Shown piece by piece: positions 11,204 through 21,829 of a stretch of DNA of 64,000 bases. A program made the position numbers and the translations under genes. The notes under the pieces are model-generated. The model did not search any database and was not told the DNA's origin. It was given only the letters and a program-made list of their open reading frames with translations. Origin of the DNA: Botrytis cinerea B05.10 (Eukaryota > Ascomycota > Leotiomycetes > Helotiales > Sclerotiniaceae). Every line of letters starts with the position of its first letter. Within the stretch, counting starts at the first letter, position 1. The stretch spans positions 2,294,001 to 2,358,000 of the forward strand of contig NC_037318.1 of assembly GCF_000143535.2 (NCBI RefSeq). The letters are read 5' to 3'.

Positions 11204-13022
11204 ATGGTTAATGTCGCCCTCTCACTCACTTTATCAGCTGGAATGTCTCCCACACCAACCAGCACATTTTGCGGTCTTCATCGTCCCTCACACTCTCACT
11301 CCAATGCACATAAAGACGTCGCCCAGCAAGATACTTCCGACGCAAACTCCACGACTTCCTCGAAATATCGCAAACAACTGGTAGCAAATGCACGACCTCT
11401 TCTCCTCCGCCGTCGCGATACCGCAAACACAACTCGCAGTCTCCCCAATTTGAGTTCCAGATCAAAGTCCAGTCTTCAAGACAAAGACAAAGACAAAGAT
11501 AAATTCGGCAGCAGCAGCGACGATTCGCATTCTTCAATTCCAGTCCCACCCGGTCGAAATCTCCGATTAAAGAAATCCCAACCACCCGGGTCCAGTTCGC
11601 CCAATTTTTCCCTTCCGCTCAATAATAATAATAATCCTAAACGTCCATCCGCCGATTTCCAATGGGCGCGTGAAGATCAATTGAGTGTGATTTTAGAATA
11701 TCTGGATGAAACCACACGGAGCGGGAGTACTCCCAGTTCAGAGAATGCCGATCCATTAATTCATTCCAATCCAGCAACTCCGCTCGCATTACCGCAACCC
11801 CCCCAAACAAAAACCCCACCTCTCGCAATCCCCGAAACAATACGAGAAAACTTGTCTCCGACACCGACATCATCACCTCGCACACCCAAGTTTAATAAGA
11901 TCGGTGTTCGCGAACGTGCAAGCAATTCCAAAATTCCAAGTTATTCTTACTCGAGAACTCCTTCTACTCCCTCGACTCTCAATACTGCCTTTACCAATTC
12001 TTCAACTCCTTCCAGACCCTCAAATCTGATCAGGAGAAGTGAACAACGAAATCTGGAGGAAAAATTCAGAGAAATAAGAGAAGGCTTGAGAGACAAAGAT
12101 CGTGTCGACCCAGTTGACTTTTCAAGTAGCGCATTGGGAATCAGAATGGCTAGCAGTATTGGTAGTGAGAGGGGAACACCGGAGACGGCACCTAGACCTA
12201 TTGCGCATCCGCCAAAAGATGTAAGTATCCTTTTTATTATGATTCTCATTTCTGAAGATGAGATGGCAGAAGGGGGGGTTGGATGCTGCTCTTTATGGGG
12301 GCAAGCCCCCAAACCCCCTTTTGCTCGCTGCGCTCGATTATTTCCTTTTATGAAAATAGTCGGCCTCCACGGCAGTGGCCCTCGGAGAGCCAGCGGAGCG
12401 TCATTTATCAAGTCTTTATGGCAGACAGTGCCCTATTCTATTCAAATGTGATACATTACATATCTCAACCGATAAACATCAGACCAAAACTTTCAGTCCA
12501 CATCTCAATCCCATTAATCCATTTCACTGAATTATACTAACATTACCTCTTCTATAGCTCGAATCTATAGCCCGCATAGACTCCTCCTTAATCTTCGAAC
12601 ATTTCACCACCTCGGATGCTTGGGTTCTCGGATCCGCTCTTCGCGAGCGTCTCCTTCCGCATCCAACTCCAGTCGTTATATCCATTTCCCTTTCGAATGC
12701 CAATCAGGTTCTTTTCCACTGTTGTACCCATTCTGGAACCATGCCCGATAATGATTCTTGGGTTTCGCGAAAGAGAAAGACGGTTTTGAGATGGGGTGTC
12801 TCAACATGGTATATGTGGTGTAAATTTGAAGGGGATGAGGGTGCTTTTGCGCGCAAATACGGGTTGGGGAATGAAGCGGGAGATTATGCGATTCATGGGG
12901 GTGGAGTACCGATTAGGGTTACGGGTGTAGAGGGAGTGGTGGCTTGTGTAGTTGTAAGTGGGTTGAAACAATGGGAAGATCATGGGGTTATTGTGGAGGT
13001 TATTAGGGATTTGTATTATTGA
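11204..13022 (+). CDS. UPF0303 / HbpS-like domain protein with long disordered N-terminus
   Basis: Exon 1 (11204-12220, 339 codons) and exon 2 (12558-13022) join in phase 0 across a 337-bp intron, giving 493 residues. The C-terminal 154 residues, all of exon 2, match the UPF0303 (DUF336/HbpS-like, 'haem-degrading') fold as I know it: FTTSDAWVLGSALRERL at the start, then TMPDNDSWVSRKRKTVLRWGVSTWYM and an IHGGGVPIRV core. Exon 1 is Ser/Pro/Thr-rich with Lys-Asp repeats, poly-Asn and one charged helix (near 285-305), and shows no domain. The exon border coincides with the start of the domain, so two separate genes are possible. Frame and splice sites (GTAAGT...CTATAG) support one. The intron carries a dispersed repeat copy. 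Molecular function is unknown. Confidence 0.75.
12295..12428. repeat. Dispersed GC-rich repeat, copy 2, inside an intron
   Basis: Module A in reverse (about 12295-12336) and module B in reverse (about 12362-12403) lie in the 12221-12557 intron. Read on the minus strand the order is B-A, as in copy 1, with a spacer of about 25 bp. The B end carries GGCAGACAG at 12420-12428, an inverted partner of the GGCAGAC-type end of module B. Confidence 0.9.
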
Positions 13023-14469
13023 GCGATTTATTTGTGGATCTGTGGATGAATGAATACGTCTAGATTAGATGGGATTAAAGAAGTGAGGAAGGAAGCGGTG
13101 TTTTTCATATCCCTTGACTTGCATGATGCATGATGCATGATGCATGTAAAGGATGGATGGATGGATGGATGGATGGATGGATGGATGGATGGAATTGCGA
13201 ACGTTTTTAACTTGGCTTGGGTGGTTTGGTTCGCATCGCATTGTTTACGCATGTTAATGAATATGCACATAGTAGGTATATTGTTGAATGGGGAAGTTGG
13301 GGAAAGAAAATGGAAGGGAAGGAGAGCGAGCGAGCAATGATTAATGATTAAAAGAAGAAAGGAAATCAGGATGGATGGAATGGAGAAAAGGGCATGCATA
13401 TCTATGTGTGTGGATGGATGAATGTATAGAAGTATACCCAACAAAGCCTATCAGTGGCTATGGCTATGGCTATGGTGATGAATGAATGGAATTGAATGAT
13501 ATGGAATGAAGTTAAATTAAATGATATATTGTATTGTATTGTATCATGCTTTGTGTGTATATGTGTGTGTGTATGTGTGTATGTTGTTGATATGTATATA
13601 GATAATATGGTATGATATGATATAAGTAGTTTGTTTTTTGGTTTTTGGTTTTTTTCTTCTTCTGAATAAAGTGAGGAAATAGAAATAGAAATAGAAATAG
13701 AAATAGAAATAGAAATAGAAATAGAAATAGAAATAGAAATAGAAATAGAAATAGAAATAGAAATAGAAATAAATATATCCATCCCAATCAATCAATCAAT
13801 ATAAACAAATAGAGATATATAATTAGTTATTACTTATATTTATTGATATTCTTTATCTTTCTATTTGTTTATCTCTCTCTCTCTCTCTCTATCTATCCAC
13901 CTTTCTATCTATTTATCTATCTATCTATTTACTTACTTAAACTTAAACTTAAACTTAAACTTATATTACAAAACTCGAGTGAGTATATTTATTAGTATTT
14001 ATTATATTACATCACATCTCATTACATCTCATACCATCTCATCTCCAAGTAAGTATTCCTCGCTTATTTTCTCTCCTCTCCTCTCCCTCCCTTCCCCCCT
14101 TTCCCCCTTTCCATTTCATTCTAAAGTCACCCTTTCTCTCCCTCCTACTTTACTATCGAATTTTACTGATTGGGAAAAAAATCTTATGTGATATACGTAT
14201 GTCAATACATGAGAATTTCCTGGGGGTTCCTATCATTTTATTTTCTTCTTCTGTCTTTTCTTCTTAGTTATTTATATATGAGTGTGATGTGTATAAGATT
14301 ACTAGGAGTAATAACTCTTGTATGACTGTTCGATAAGGGATTTAGAAAGGGAAAAAATAAGTACAGCGTTATTTATTTAATCAGCAAGGCTATCTAAACA
14401 TTTCTAAATCTCTCTAATTACTCCTCTTAAATCAATACATATCCATCTCCACCTCACAAAATAACTCAT
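13023..14469. other. Convergent intergenic region, microsatellite-dense
   Basis: No gene. It holds an ATGG run (about 13152-13192), a long GAAATA hexanucleotide array (13676-13770), CT and CTAT runs (about 13870-13930) and an ACTTAA run (about 13932-13962). Open frames in this interval are translations of these repeats. Confidence 0.75.
13676..13770. repeat. GAAATA hexanucleotide array, about 16 units
   Basis: Essentially perfect six-base tandem of about 95 bp. It is open in all three minus-strand frames, which explains the overlapping Ile-Ser, Phe-Leu and Tyr-Phe repeat ORFs there. Confidence 0.93.
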
Positions 14470-15552
14470 CTATTTCTCCCCCTTTTCCCTCTCACCCTCC
14501 ACTGAATTCTCAACCACATCCACCATAAATGCACCTCCTAACAAAATCGCTGGTTCTTCTAAACTCTTGTGTTCATAACTCAATGTTCCTACTCCGCCCG
14601 CCTCTAGCAAAAAGGTCGGTCCATCCTGCAACGTCTTTCCAACCCATCTCATCGCAAAGGCTCTCAATATATGTCCATGAGCTACAATCAATACATCTCC
14701 TGGTCCTGCATCCTTTTTATCTTTCCCAATTACGGGGCCGTGGTATTTGGATCGGATATCCGAGATGAGAGCATCGATACGTTCGGTGACTTGTTCGGGG
14801 GATTCGCCATCAGGACAACCATCGCGCCAAATATCCCACTCGGGAAGTCCGGCGGCTTTACGATCAGAGCGAATTTGTGCAGAGGTGATTCCTTCATAAG
14901 AACCGTAATCCCATTCCCGGATATTTTCAGTAATTTCTACTTTTGCTGATGTGCGAATTCCTGAGGTTTGGGAATTAGCAGGTGTCAATATACATATTAG
15001 AAGTTGGGAAGTACAATTGCCCAGGAAACAAAAGAGGATTTTAGATTGAGGAAGCGAGGTAAGGAAATGAATATTCACCATTTTCAGCATGTTTTCGTCG
15101 TTCTTCCCATGGAAGTTTTTCTGCACATCCTACTTCGAGAAGTTCGAGGGTTCTTTGGGCACGTTTCCGAGGGGAGACATAGCTGGATAGTTGTTAGAAT
15201 TGTGAATTGGCTTATCTCTTTAACAAGAAATAGAATATTCGAGCGCAGCGAGCAAATGGGGGTTTGGGGGCTTGCCCCCATTAATATCAACTTAAGAATT
15301 AAATGAAAGACGCTCCGCTGGCCCTTCGGGGACCACTGCCGTGGAGGCAGACTAGGAGAAGATGAAAACATACATGTGAGCCAAATTTCTCGGAACAATT
15401 AATCGGTCATCGCCAATTAATGCTCTTCCTGTTGCACGAATTCTCTTTTCTCCATTGGCAGTTAAAGGAAGTTCTGTGATACCTGTATGGCGTCCATTGA
15501 GAGACCATTCCGTTTCGCCATGGCGGATGACGAAGACTCGAGGGGTAGTCAT
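14470..15552 (-). CDS. SHB17: Sedoheptulose-1,7-bisphosphatase-like histidine phosphatase
   Basis: Three exons (15552-15374, 15182-15079, 14960-14470) give 257 residues, close to the 271 of yeast Shb17. Histidine-phosphatase hallmarks are present: IRHGETEW at 9-16 with catalytic His11, [11 protein letters not shown] after the first splice, [10 protein letters not shown] (109-118) and VAHGHILR with His189. In yeast the family hydrolyses sedoheptulose 1,7-bisphosphate in riboneogenesis. Specificity here is inferred from REWDYG, WNIWRDGC-like and [10 protein letters not shown] blocks that resemble Shb17 rather than glycolytic phosphoglycerate mutase. Intron 1 (191 bp) contains a dispersed repeat copy; intron 2 is 118 bp. 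Splicing restores LAHIYVSPRKR exactly, which supports the model. Confidence 0.87.
15239..15354. repeat. Dispersed GC-rich repeat, copy 3, inside an intron
   Basis: Module A (about 15239-15281) is followed by module B (about 15309-15354), both on the plus strand, in SHB17 intron 1. The order is A-B, opposite to copies 1 and 2. Module sequences are nearly identical to copy 1. Confidence 0.9.
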
Positions 15553-15975
15553 TGTGTGTGTGTGGGAGGATATGATGTGATGTCTGTTTGTCTTTTAACC
15601 TTCAATGGAGGGGTGGAGGTGATGCTTGTTTTGGCGGCGTAGAATGTTGGTTTAAGTTATGGGATAAATTGTCCAAAAATGAACGACGTATTTATTTATA
15701 ATAAAGTCTAAAAACGAATTAGCATTTATTCCATTTCTTATAAGTTCCAACATCTTTTCCATTTCTCCCGGGTCCCAAACTCAGAGCTCTTCTATCTCCT
15801 CCTCTGCTCTCCTCTCCCCCCATTTACTGCGCATAAATGGCGGCAGGACAGGAAACCAACATAATTGAACCTACCCAGCTGCCTGGCTCACTGTGCCTCA
15901 CTTGCTCCTTCGACTTCGAGAGTCCAACGATAATTACTTCAAAAGGCCAAGTATTCACGTCAACACCAAACAAAA
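15553..15975. other. Promoter region of SHB17 and flank
   Basis: Non-coding as far as I can see. A TG-rich leader next to the SHB17 start is followed by AT-rich DNA and a CT-rich patch (about 15775-15825). A 78-codon plus-strand frame at 15837-16073 overlaps the next candidate and is not supported. Confidence 0.5.
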
Positions 15976-16341
15976 ATGCCAAAATCAGATCAATATGCAG
16001 GCAGCTTATTACACAATGCGAAACCAAAACCGTGGGATTTCTGCCCCTCACTTACACGTCTACACACCAATGACGTCGATTTGAGTTCCGTGAGCTCCGT
16101 ACACCGAACGCGAACCAAAGGAGTGGAGTTGATTGGCGAGGAAATGGAAATGGAGATGGCATTTAGATGGAAGGAAAGAGGAAAAGAGAACGAAAATGAG
16201 GAGGTGAAAGAGACGGAAAGGGAAGAGAAGAAGGAGAATAGGAAACTTACTAACAATAATACTGGAGAGAGAAGCAAGAAACAAAAGAAAGTAGAGAGAG
16301 AAAAATCTATTGATGAAATCTGGAAGGGAGTTTGGAATTGA
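15976..16341 (+). CDS. Possible small basic coiled-coil protein, hypothetical
   Basis: A 121-residue frame. The first 40 residues are non-repetitive (KPKPWDFCPSLTRLHTNDV); the rest is Lys/Glu-rich and likely helical, ending SIDEIWKGVWN. I do not recognise it. It is placed between two genes with a normal spacing, but composition alone could keep such a frame open. An alternative start lies upstream in another frame. Treat as tentative. Confidence 0.33.
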   Translation: MPKSDQYAGSLLHNAKPKPWDFCPSLTRLHTNDVDLSSVSSVHRTRTKGVELIGEEMEMEMAFRWKERGKENENEEVKETEREEKKENRKLTNNNTGERSKKQKKVEREKSIDEIWKGVWN

Positions 16342-16570
16342 TTTTCTGTTTCTCGAGATATCTGCTTCTACTTCTACTTCTTTCTACTTATTACTCGTAC
16401 TGCTTACTGCTTACTGCTTGCTTATCGGGCAATCGGGAAAGTCCAAAATCTTCGGTGAAGTTTGAACCCGAGATTTCTTTTTCCAGAGCTTGAGTGTCAA
16501 TCATCAAATCACCAAGCAATAAACTTTGCGACGACACAAATCATTGCCGACTACCCCAGCGAGCATAAAA

Positions 16571-17091
16571 ATGTCAACGGCACAGCAAGTAGTCAAGTTG
16601 AAGAGAATAGTATGGACGGGTGCAATTGCATCAGTTACAGTCGTGGGCACAATCTACGGTGCTGGATTGAAAACGCAAGGAGAACAAAAACAGGTACTTC
16701 CCTCTCGCTCAGATCTACTACCCGAACCCTCTCTACAACCTCAAACCCAAAAGCTAACCTTTTACCTTTCTTGAAGCAAATTCGCAAAGTCCGCGAAGCC
16801 CCAATCTCCGAGCGAATTTCCCATCTCGAAGAACAGCGAGGAGTACTGGTAGGGAAAAGAATGGGGCTGCAGAAGAAAATCGAAGAATCACAAATGAGGA
16901 GGAATGGGGCGACGGTGGAAGAAAGTACCAGGGGAATGGAGAGGAAGAGGGGAGAAAATGTTGGGCTAACGATGGAGGGGGAGAGGAAGGCGACGAGGGT
17001 GGATATGGAGGATAATTTGAGGGTGGTGGGGGTGGAGACGGAGATTGAAGAGGGGAAGAAGGGAAGAGAGAGGAAGAGGACTTGGTGGTGA
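16571..17091 (+). CDS. Small single-pass membrane protein with coiled coil
   Basis: Two exons (16571-16693, 16777-17091) join in phase 0 across an 83-bp intron and give 145 residues. Residues 10-32 are hydrophobic (RIVWTGAIASVTVVGTIYGAG). A helix rich in Glu and Arg follows (ISERISHLEEQRGVLVGKRM), then a basic tail ending in TWW. The shape, a short N-terminal membrane anchor followed by a coiled coil, is common among small mitochondrial inner-membrane assembly factors. I cannot name the family and the location is a guess. Splicing is supported by a CAG|GTACTT donor, a CTTGAAG|CAA acceptor and loss of the in-frame stop. Confidence 0.6.
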
Positions 17092-19169
17092 GGGGAGTAC
17101 ATGCTTAGAGATTCGAGATATTCGGGGGAAGAGGCAGGCTATACATGCGGTGGCGAAGACTTGTGATAGGGCTGGACTTTGACCATAAGCATCGATATTT
17201 CCATGGACTCGAGAAGATGGAAATTGACGATTGCAAATACATCGCATAGCACAAGAGGGAGAGACTTATAGTCAGGCCGGAGTAGCTGTACTATAGGGGC
17301 GGCAGCATAAGAATTGCAAGTCGTCATCGAGAAAAGAAGGGAAAGGGACCTGGCAGCCGAATTTCGAGAAAGCAGTCTACATCATAAAAGTGAAAGAATG
17401 CAAGAAGACTCTCACTCCGATTACCGGAAAAAGGACCACATGAAACTTTTTCTAGCCGACTCGCCATCTTGGATAAATCAACCACTTCGCACTCTCAACT
17501 CTCAAACAGCGGAAGACGAGCTTTGGAATTGGGATCAAAATACCTTCGTGTTGGGGAAATTTACTCGACAGAACATCTGGATCATATACAAGCCATTATA
17601 CTATACTGGCTCTGATAGATGGCAAATATCAAACTCACAGTTAGCAGCCCCAATGTTTTGAGTAGTCATGAGGAGGATGTAGATATCACTACATAGCCAA
17701 TGATACCTCCTGAGATAATATCATCAGATGATTTGTATGTCAATAAAACACTAAGACGATGCAAACCTGCCTTCATGATTATTATCTCAAATGATATATA
17801 AGCTGTTTGCAAGTGCGTTCTGAAGGTTACACATGCATATGATATACGATCGTTCAAGCAATTCTATCGAAGTCCCTGGAATCTTGTTACATGGCAAGTC
17901 GCTCATTCAAAATGTATTTCCATTACAATCTCATTTTCGTATACGTGAATGATTTCATGGGCTAAGCGGATCCATCGTTGATAACTAGACACATATATCT
18001 TGACAAAATACACCGATACAAAGATATCATATTTGCAAACGCGTTCAATCCTACCTTAAACTTCTTATGTTGTATTTGTATGGTATGATCGACGCCTTAC
18101 TACCATAGTTCTTGTTATAATCCTCTACCAGCTAATATCCGATATCAAGAAGAGTCGATCTATTTACTTGGTATCTTTCCTTTCCTTTTTGACTTGATCT
18201 TTCATCTTCAGAGCCTCCCATATCTTACACGTACGTAGTAAATGGCAACAAAACGCCATAACAAGAACTCAGCATTTCACTTCTTACTTCTTACCGGGTA
18301 ATGAATGTATCACATCACTTCACTCACATCTATGTATCTATCATCCATCACAACGAGGGAAACCTCGATTACATAACCACAAATTGGAGACGAAATAAAA
18401 CAGTATAGTATGTATTGAATATAACCCATCCGATTCTCGTAAGCGAGGAAATCCATATCTATGTAGCTCATCATTTCATTTCATGTCTGTGACAATTTAT
18501 CGATTGTTAGATTGATAGCAATGCATGATGGTTTGTGAGTAATAAGAAGTAGAAGTGGAGTGGTTCTGTTTATTATGATTTTGTGCTGTGCTGTGTAGTG
18601 AGATGAGATGAGACGAGATGAGTTGAATTTGCCGAATTTGCTGAAAGTGATGAGATTTGTAACTTGTGGAGGCGGGATGATGATTAGTTTGTGAATAGGG
18701 GAGATATGGAAGATAGGGCTTGTGATTGTGAGGGGTTGGTTTTTGTTAGGAGGGGCGGATGTGATGGTTTCCTTCCCCTTACGGCGGGATAGATAGAATG
18801 TGGTGGCGTGGGATTAATTGTGAAGGGGAATTACTGGGGGTGAAATGCTTGATTGCAGTTTAGAGTCGTGATTGAGGGGCGAATTTATGTTCGACAGGAT
18901 GTTATTGATTAGTTTAGCAAGCTTCGTATTTGGTTGGGGCGATGAAGGGTGTGTTTTGTTAAACGACTAGATTATTAGACGGAGTAGGTTCCTATGCGGC
19001 GCTTGTGGGCTGTTTTGTATATTATGTATATCTTATATAATTATTCATGCATTTAGGCCTATGTTCAATATCATAGTTATGCGAGTTGCTTCAGCACCGC
19101 GAGCACCCGTCAAATAGAATACACTCACCATTTCCAGAAACGATTGTATTCTGCCCAGAACTTCACCAT
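17092..19169. other. Gene-free interval
   Basis: About 2 kb without a supported gene. A 115-codon frame at 17314-17661 has no recognisable domain. The DNA near 18480-18640 shows degenerate GAGAT-type repeats. I see nothing else. Confidence 0.55.
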
Positions 19170-20204
19170 TCACTCACCAATTTTCGGCCACTTGATCCAA
19201 CTCTTAATTATCTCCCAAGAAGCCTCCGCTCTCTTAGCATGTTCATCCGGGACATTTTCACCTTCTTCAGCCATCGACCGATTGAACAATTCCATACTAA
19301 CCCATCCCTGATAACCCAAACACTCAACAATAATCCTAGTCACTTTTTCAACCGGCAAATACGCCCCCCTTTCACTCTCCCCGGCAAACAACCTCGCATT
19401 CCTACTCCAACTCATTCGCGCAGGTTGATCATCATCCCAAAATTCATGGCCCTTGACTAACGGCTCTTGCATTTTCTCCGCATCAACCACTTGGATATAA
19501 AAAAGCTTCTTCACATCAATCGTCTTAGCTAGCCTCTCCAAACTTTCATTCAACGCTCTCTCTGCATTTTCAGTTTTCCCATCGCTCGATGCTGGATCTC
19601 CATACACCCTCCCGGCAATATTAAACGTATCCAAAACAAACCCGAAATTCTCTCGATCGACTCTCGTCACAATCTCCCATCCGGACTCCCACGTGTCGAA
19701 AAATGTACTCCAGCATAAGTTCTCGTAGGAAAAGCGCACGGTGGGCTGCTCTTTCGCGCCCATGTCGGCGACTTCTCGTAGATCCGAAATGATGATTTCC
19801 ATATCGTCAGTTAATTTATCTTCGGGTAAGAAGTTTGCGGGGATTTGGATGAGATCTGTTCCTAGAATCTTCACGATTTGCAGCCAGAATTTCATTTTCT
19901 CGATTTTCTCGTCGTGGGCCTGTCTATCCTTTAAGCCCTCGTAGAAGGAAAATGGTTGCAGCGAGATGATGGTGATGTTTCGTGCGTCGCATAGCGCTTT
20001 TATGGTGGAAGCAGCGTGGAGAAGAGCTTCTGGGGAGGGCGTCTCGGTGTTGGATTCCGTCCGTGCGAGATGTTCGAGATCTTCGTAGAAGATTTCGAGA
20101 CCGAGGATGTGGTGGTTGGATGCGGCGGAGAGTTTGTTGGGCATGGAATGCATCCAGGCGCGACCCAGTGACATGGAGGATATGGCTGGTTTGAGGCCGT
20201 TCAT
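19170..20204 (-). CDS. qa-4: 3-dehydroshikimate dehydratase (quinate catabolism)
   Basis: Single exon, 344 residues, slightly shorter than the usual 350-370. It converts 3-dehydroshikimate to protocatechuate in the inducible quinate/shikimate pathway (Neurospora qa-4, Aspergillus qutC). The N-terminus MNGLKPAISSMSLGRAW, GLEIFYEDLEHLA, the ISLQPFSFYEGL strand, and the metal-site-like segments RFSYENLCWS, FVLDTFNIAGR and WVSMELFNRS fit the xylose-isomerase-like TIM barrel of this family. It lies about 9.7 kb from the catabolic dehydroquinase gene and in the opposite orientation. No full QA-1F-type operator was found in the 1.6 kb upstream. Confidence 0.9.
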   Translation of the reverse strand: MNGLKPAISSMSLGRAWMHSMPNKLSAASNHHILGLEIFYEDLEHLARTESNTETPSPEALLHAASTIKALCDARNITIISLQPFSFYEGLKDRQAHDEKIEKMKFWLQIVKILGTDLIQIPANFLPEDKLTDDMEIIISDLREVADMGAKEQPTVRFSYENLCWSTFFDTWESGWEIVTRVDRENFGFVLDTFNIAGRVYGDPASSDGKTENAERALNESLERLAKTIDVKKLFYIQVVDAEKMQEPLVKGHEFWDDDQPARMSWSRNARLFAGESERGAYLPVEKVTRIIVECLGYQGWVSMELFNRSMAEEGENVPDEHAKRAEASWEIIKSWIKWPKIGE

Positions 20205-21829
20205 TTTTATGGGTGAGATGGAGGGGATATTTGATGATTTTTGATGGTAGTGGAGAAAATGGAAAGGGAGAAGGAGCAGGAGAAGGAGCAGGAGGAAGAG
20301 AATCGTGATGTCGTATATAGCTTTTTTGAGGTTGATTGGATGTGAAGTACTACCTCGATGTCATCCTAGCTTTGACTTATAGAACTGGACCCCACACACT
20401 CTGGTCTATGACGACACTCACTTGAGCGTCTCCCCACATGGTTGAGAGAAGGGATTGAGTATTTGTTTCTTTCTCCTGAATACCTGAGTTAAGGTAGATC
20501 ATACTACGTCCCCCCTTTCAAAGGTTTCAAGCTCTATGGGTCCCGCCATTTGTAATATCGGAACGTGCGGTCGTCTCGGCCGTTAGGATTACATAACACG
20601 ACCATCCATGTGATTATCAAACGATTCTCCTGCCGTGTTGAGAGACCGAACGATGTTTTAGGTAGTGAAAGGATGAATTATTGGAATGATACAAGACGAA
20701 AATGATCGTGGGATGAGAGGGATCGAAACGGCCGAGTTTCTCTACTCCGCTCCCTGTTGATATCAGGACTATCATTGAAAGTGCTCTGATCGGTATTGCC
20801 ATTGTTGTTTTTTGTTGTTGTTTTATATTCAATTCTAAGAGCAAATGTATATCTTGGATGCGATTCATTTCATCTGTCAAAAGAATCTTGCTGCCATTCC
20901 TTGGAGATAATCGAAATGAATATTCTTGTCGTTGGCGATTACTGCGTGTGGCTGTTTGCTGTCCAGCGATGGGTATTTCAATCAAGTGAAACGTTTTATT
21001 GATGAGATGTGAATCTTTGGATTGGTTGTTAGCATGTAGACAATCATCATTGAAGTTCAAAACATGAGAAGGTATTGTCACATTCTCTCTTATACATGCC
21101 TGTAGTAAGGGTCGGACGTCTGTTGTTTTTGCTCATTGATGATTATCCATGGTTGTTTGAAGACTTTTGGTGCGCTATAGTTAAGATATTCACACGGGAC
21201 TCTTGATGTCTCTGATGAATGAGCTTTCGCACTGAGATTCACCGAAGGGTGATGTATGAATGTTGAGTTTGTGGTTGCAATTCAGGCTCATAGACTGAGG
21301 TATTGGACTTGAAAGATTTTGACGCTTGTTTGTACTTGGAAACGGTGACTTTATCCTCTAGAAGTTATGTCTCTTCGACCCATTTCATAGGGTTCGATTT
21401 GTGGCTTGTTTGACTCTATCCGTTGAACAGGAGATCAAAAATCTATTCAAGTAGAGATGTAACTATATTTTCCAAATATTTCTTCCGAGGTCAAAATCTT
21501 CCTAAAAGTGTCAGCAAATTATAGTATAAATGATTCGTATCTCTTCAACTAAAGGTCCATTTCACTAATGTGGAGAACATAGGAGGAGGCGCATGATATC
21601 TCTATTAATTCACTAATTCATCTGCATCTACTTCCTGAAATACTTCTCCGCTTTATTACTATTTGAATCACCACTCTTCTTCTTCTACACTTTGTACTTT
21701 ACTTAACTACGACCACGCTACAAGTAGTTTGACTTGCTCACATATCATTACTCGCCATTATTTCGACTTGAAGCTTCACTTGCGCCACCAAGAAGTTACT
21801 CTTGCTGTTGTTACAGCAAATCCGAAGCA
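20205..21829. other. Divergent intergenic region between qa-4 and the RBR ligase gene
   Basis: Promoter-bearing interval without a supported gene. A purine-rich GGAGAA/GGAGCA tract (about 20258-20300) lies just upstream of qa-4. Isolated TTATCC half-sites occur near 21136 and 21350, but neither has a matching GGRTAA half. Confidence 0.55.

Noticed and set aside
13402..13795. Three overlapping minus-strand ORFs with Ile-Ser, Phe-Leu or Tyr-Phe repeats
   Set aside because: They are translations of one GAAATA microsatellite in three frames.
17314..17661. 115-codon ORF on the plus strand
   Set aside because: No domain, no splice context and ordinary composition; chance frame is likely.
21130..21356. 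TTATCC words upstream of the RBR and qa-4 genes as QA-1F sites
   Set aside because: Only one half-site is present at each place; the GGRTAA half is missing.
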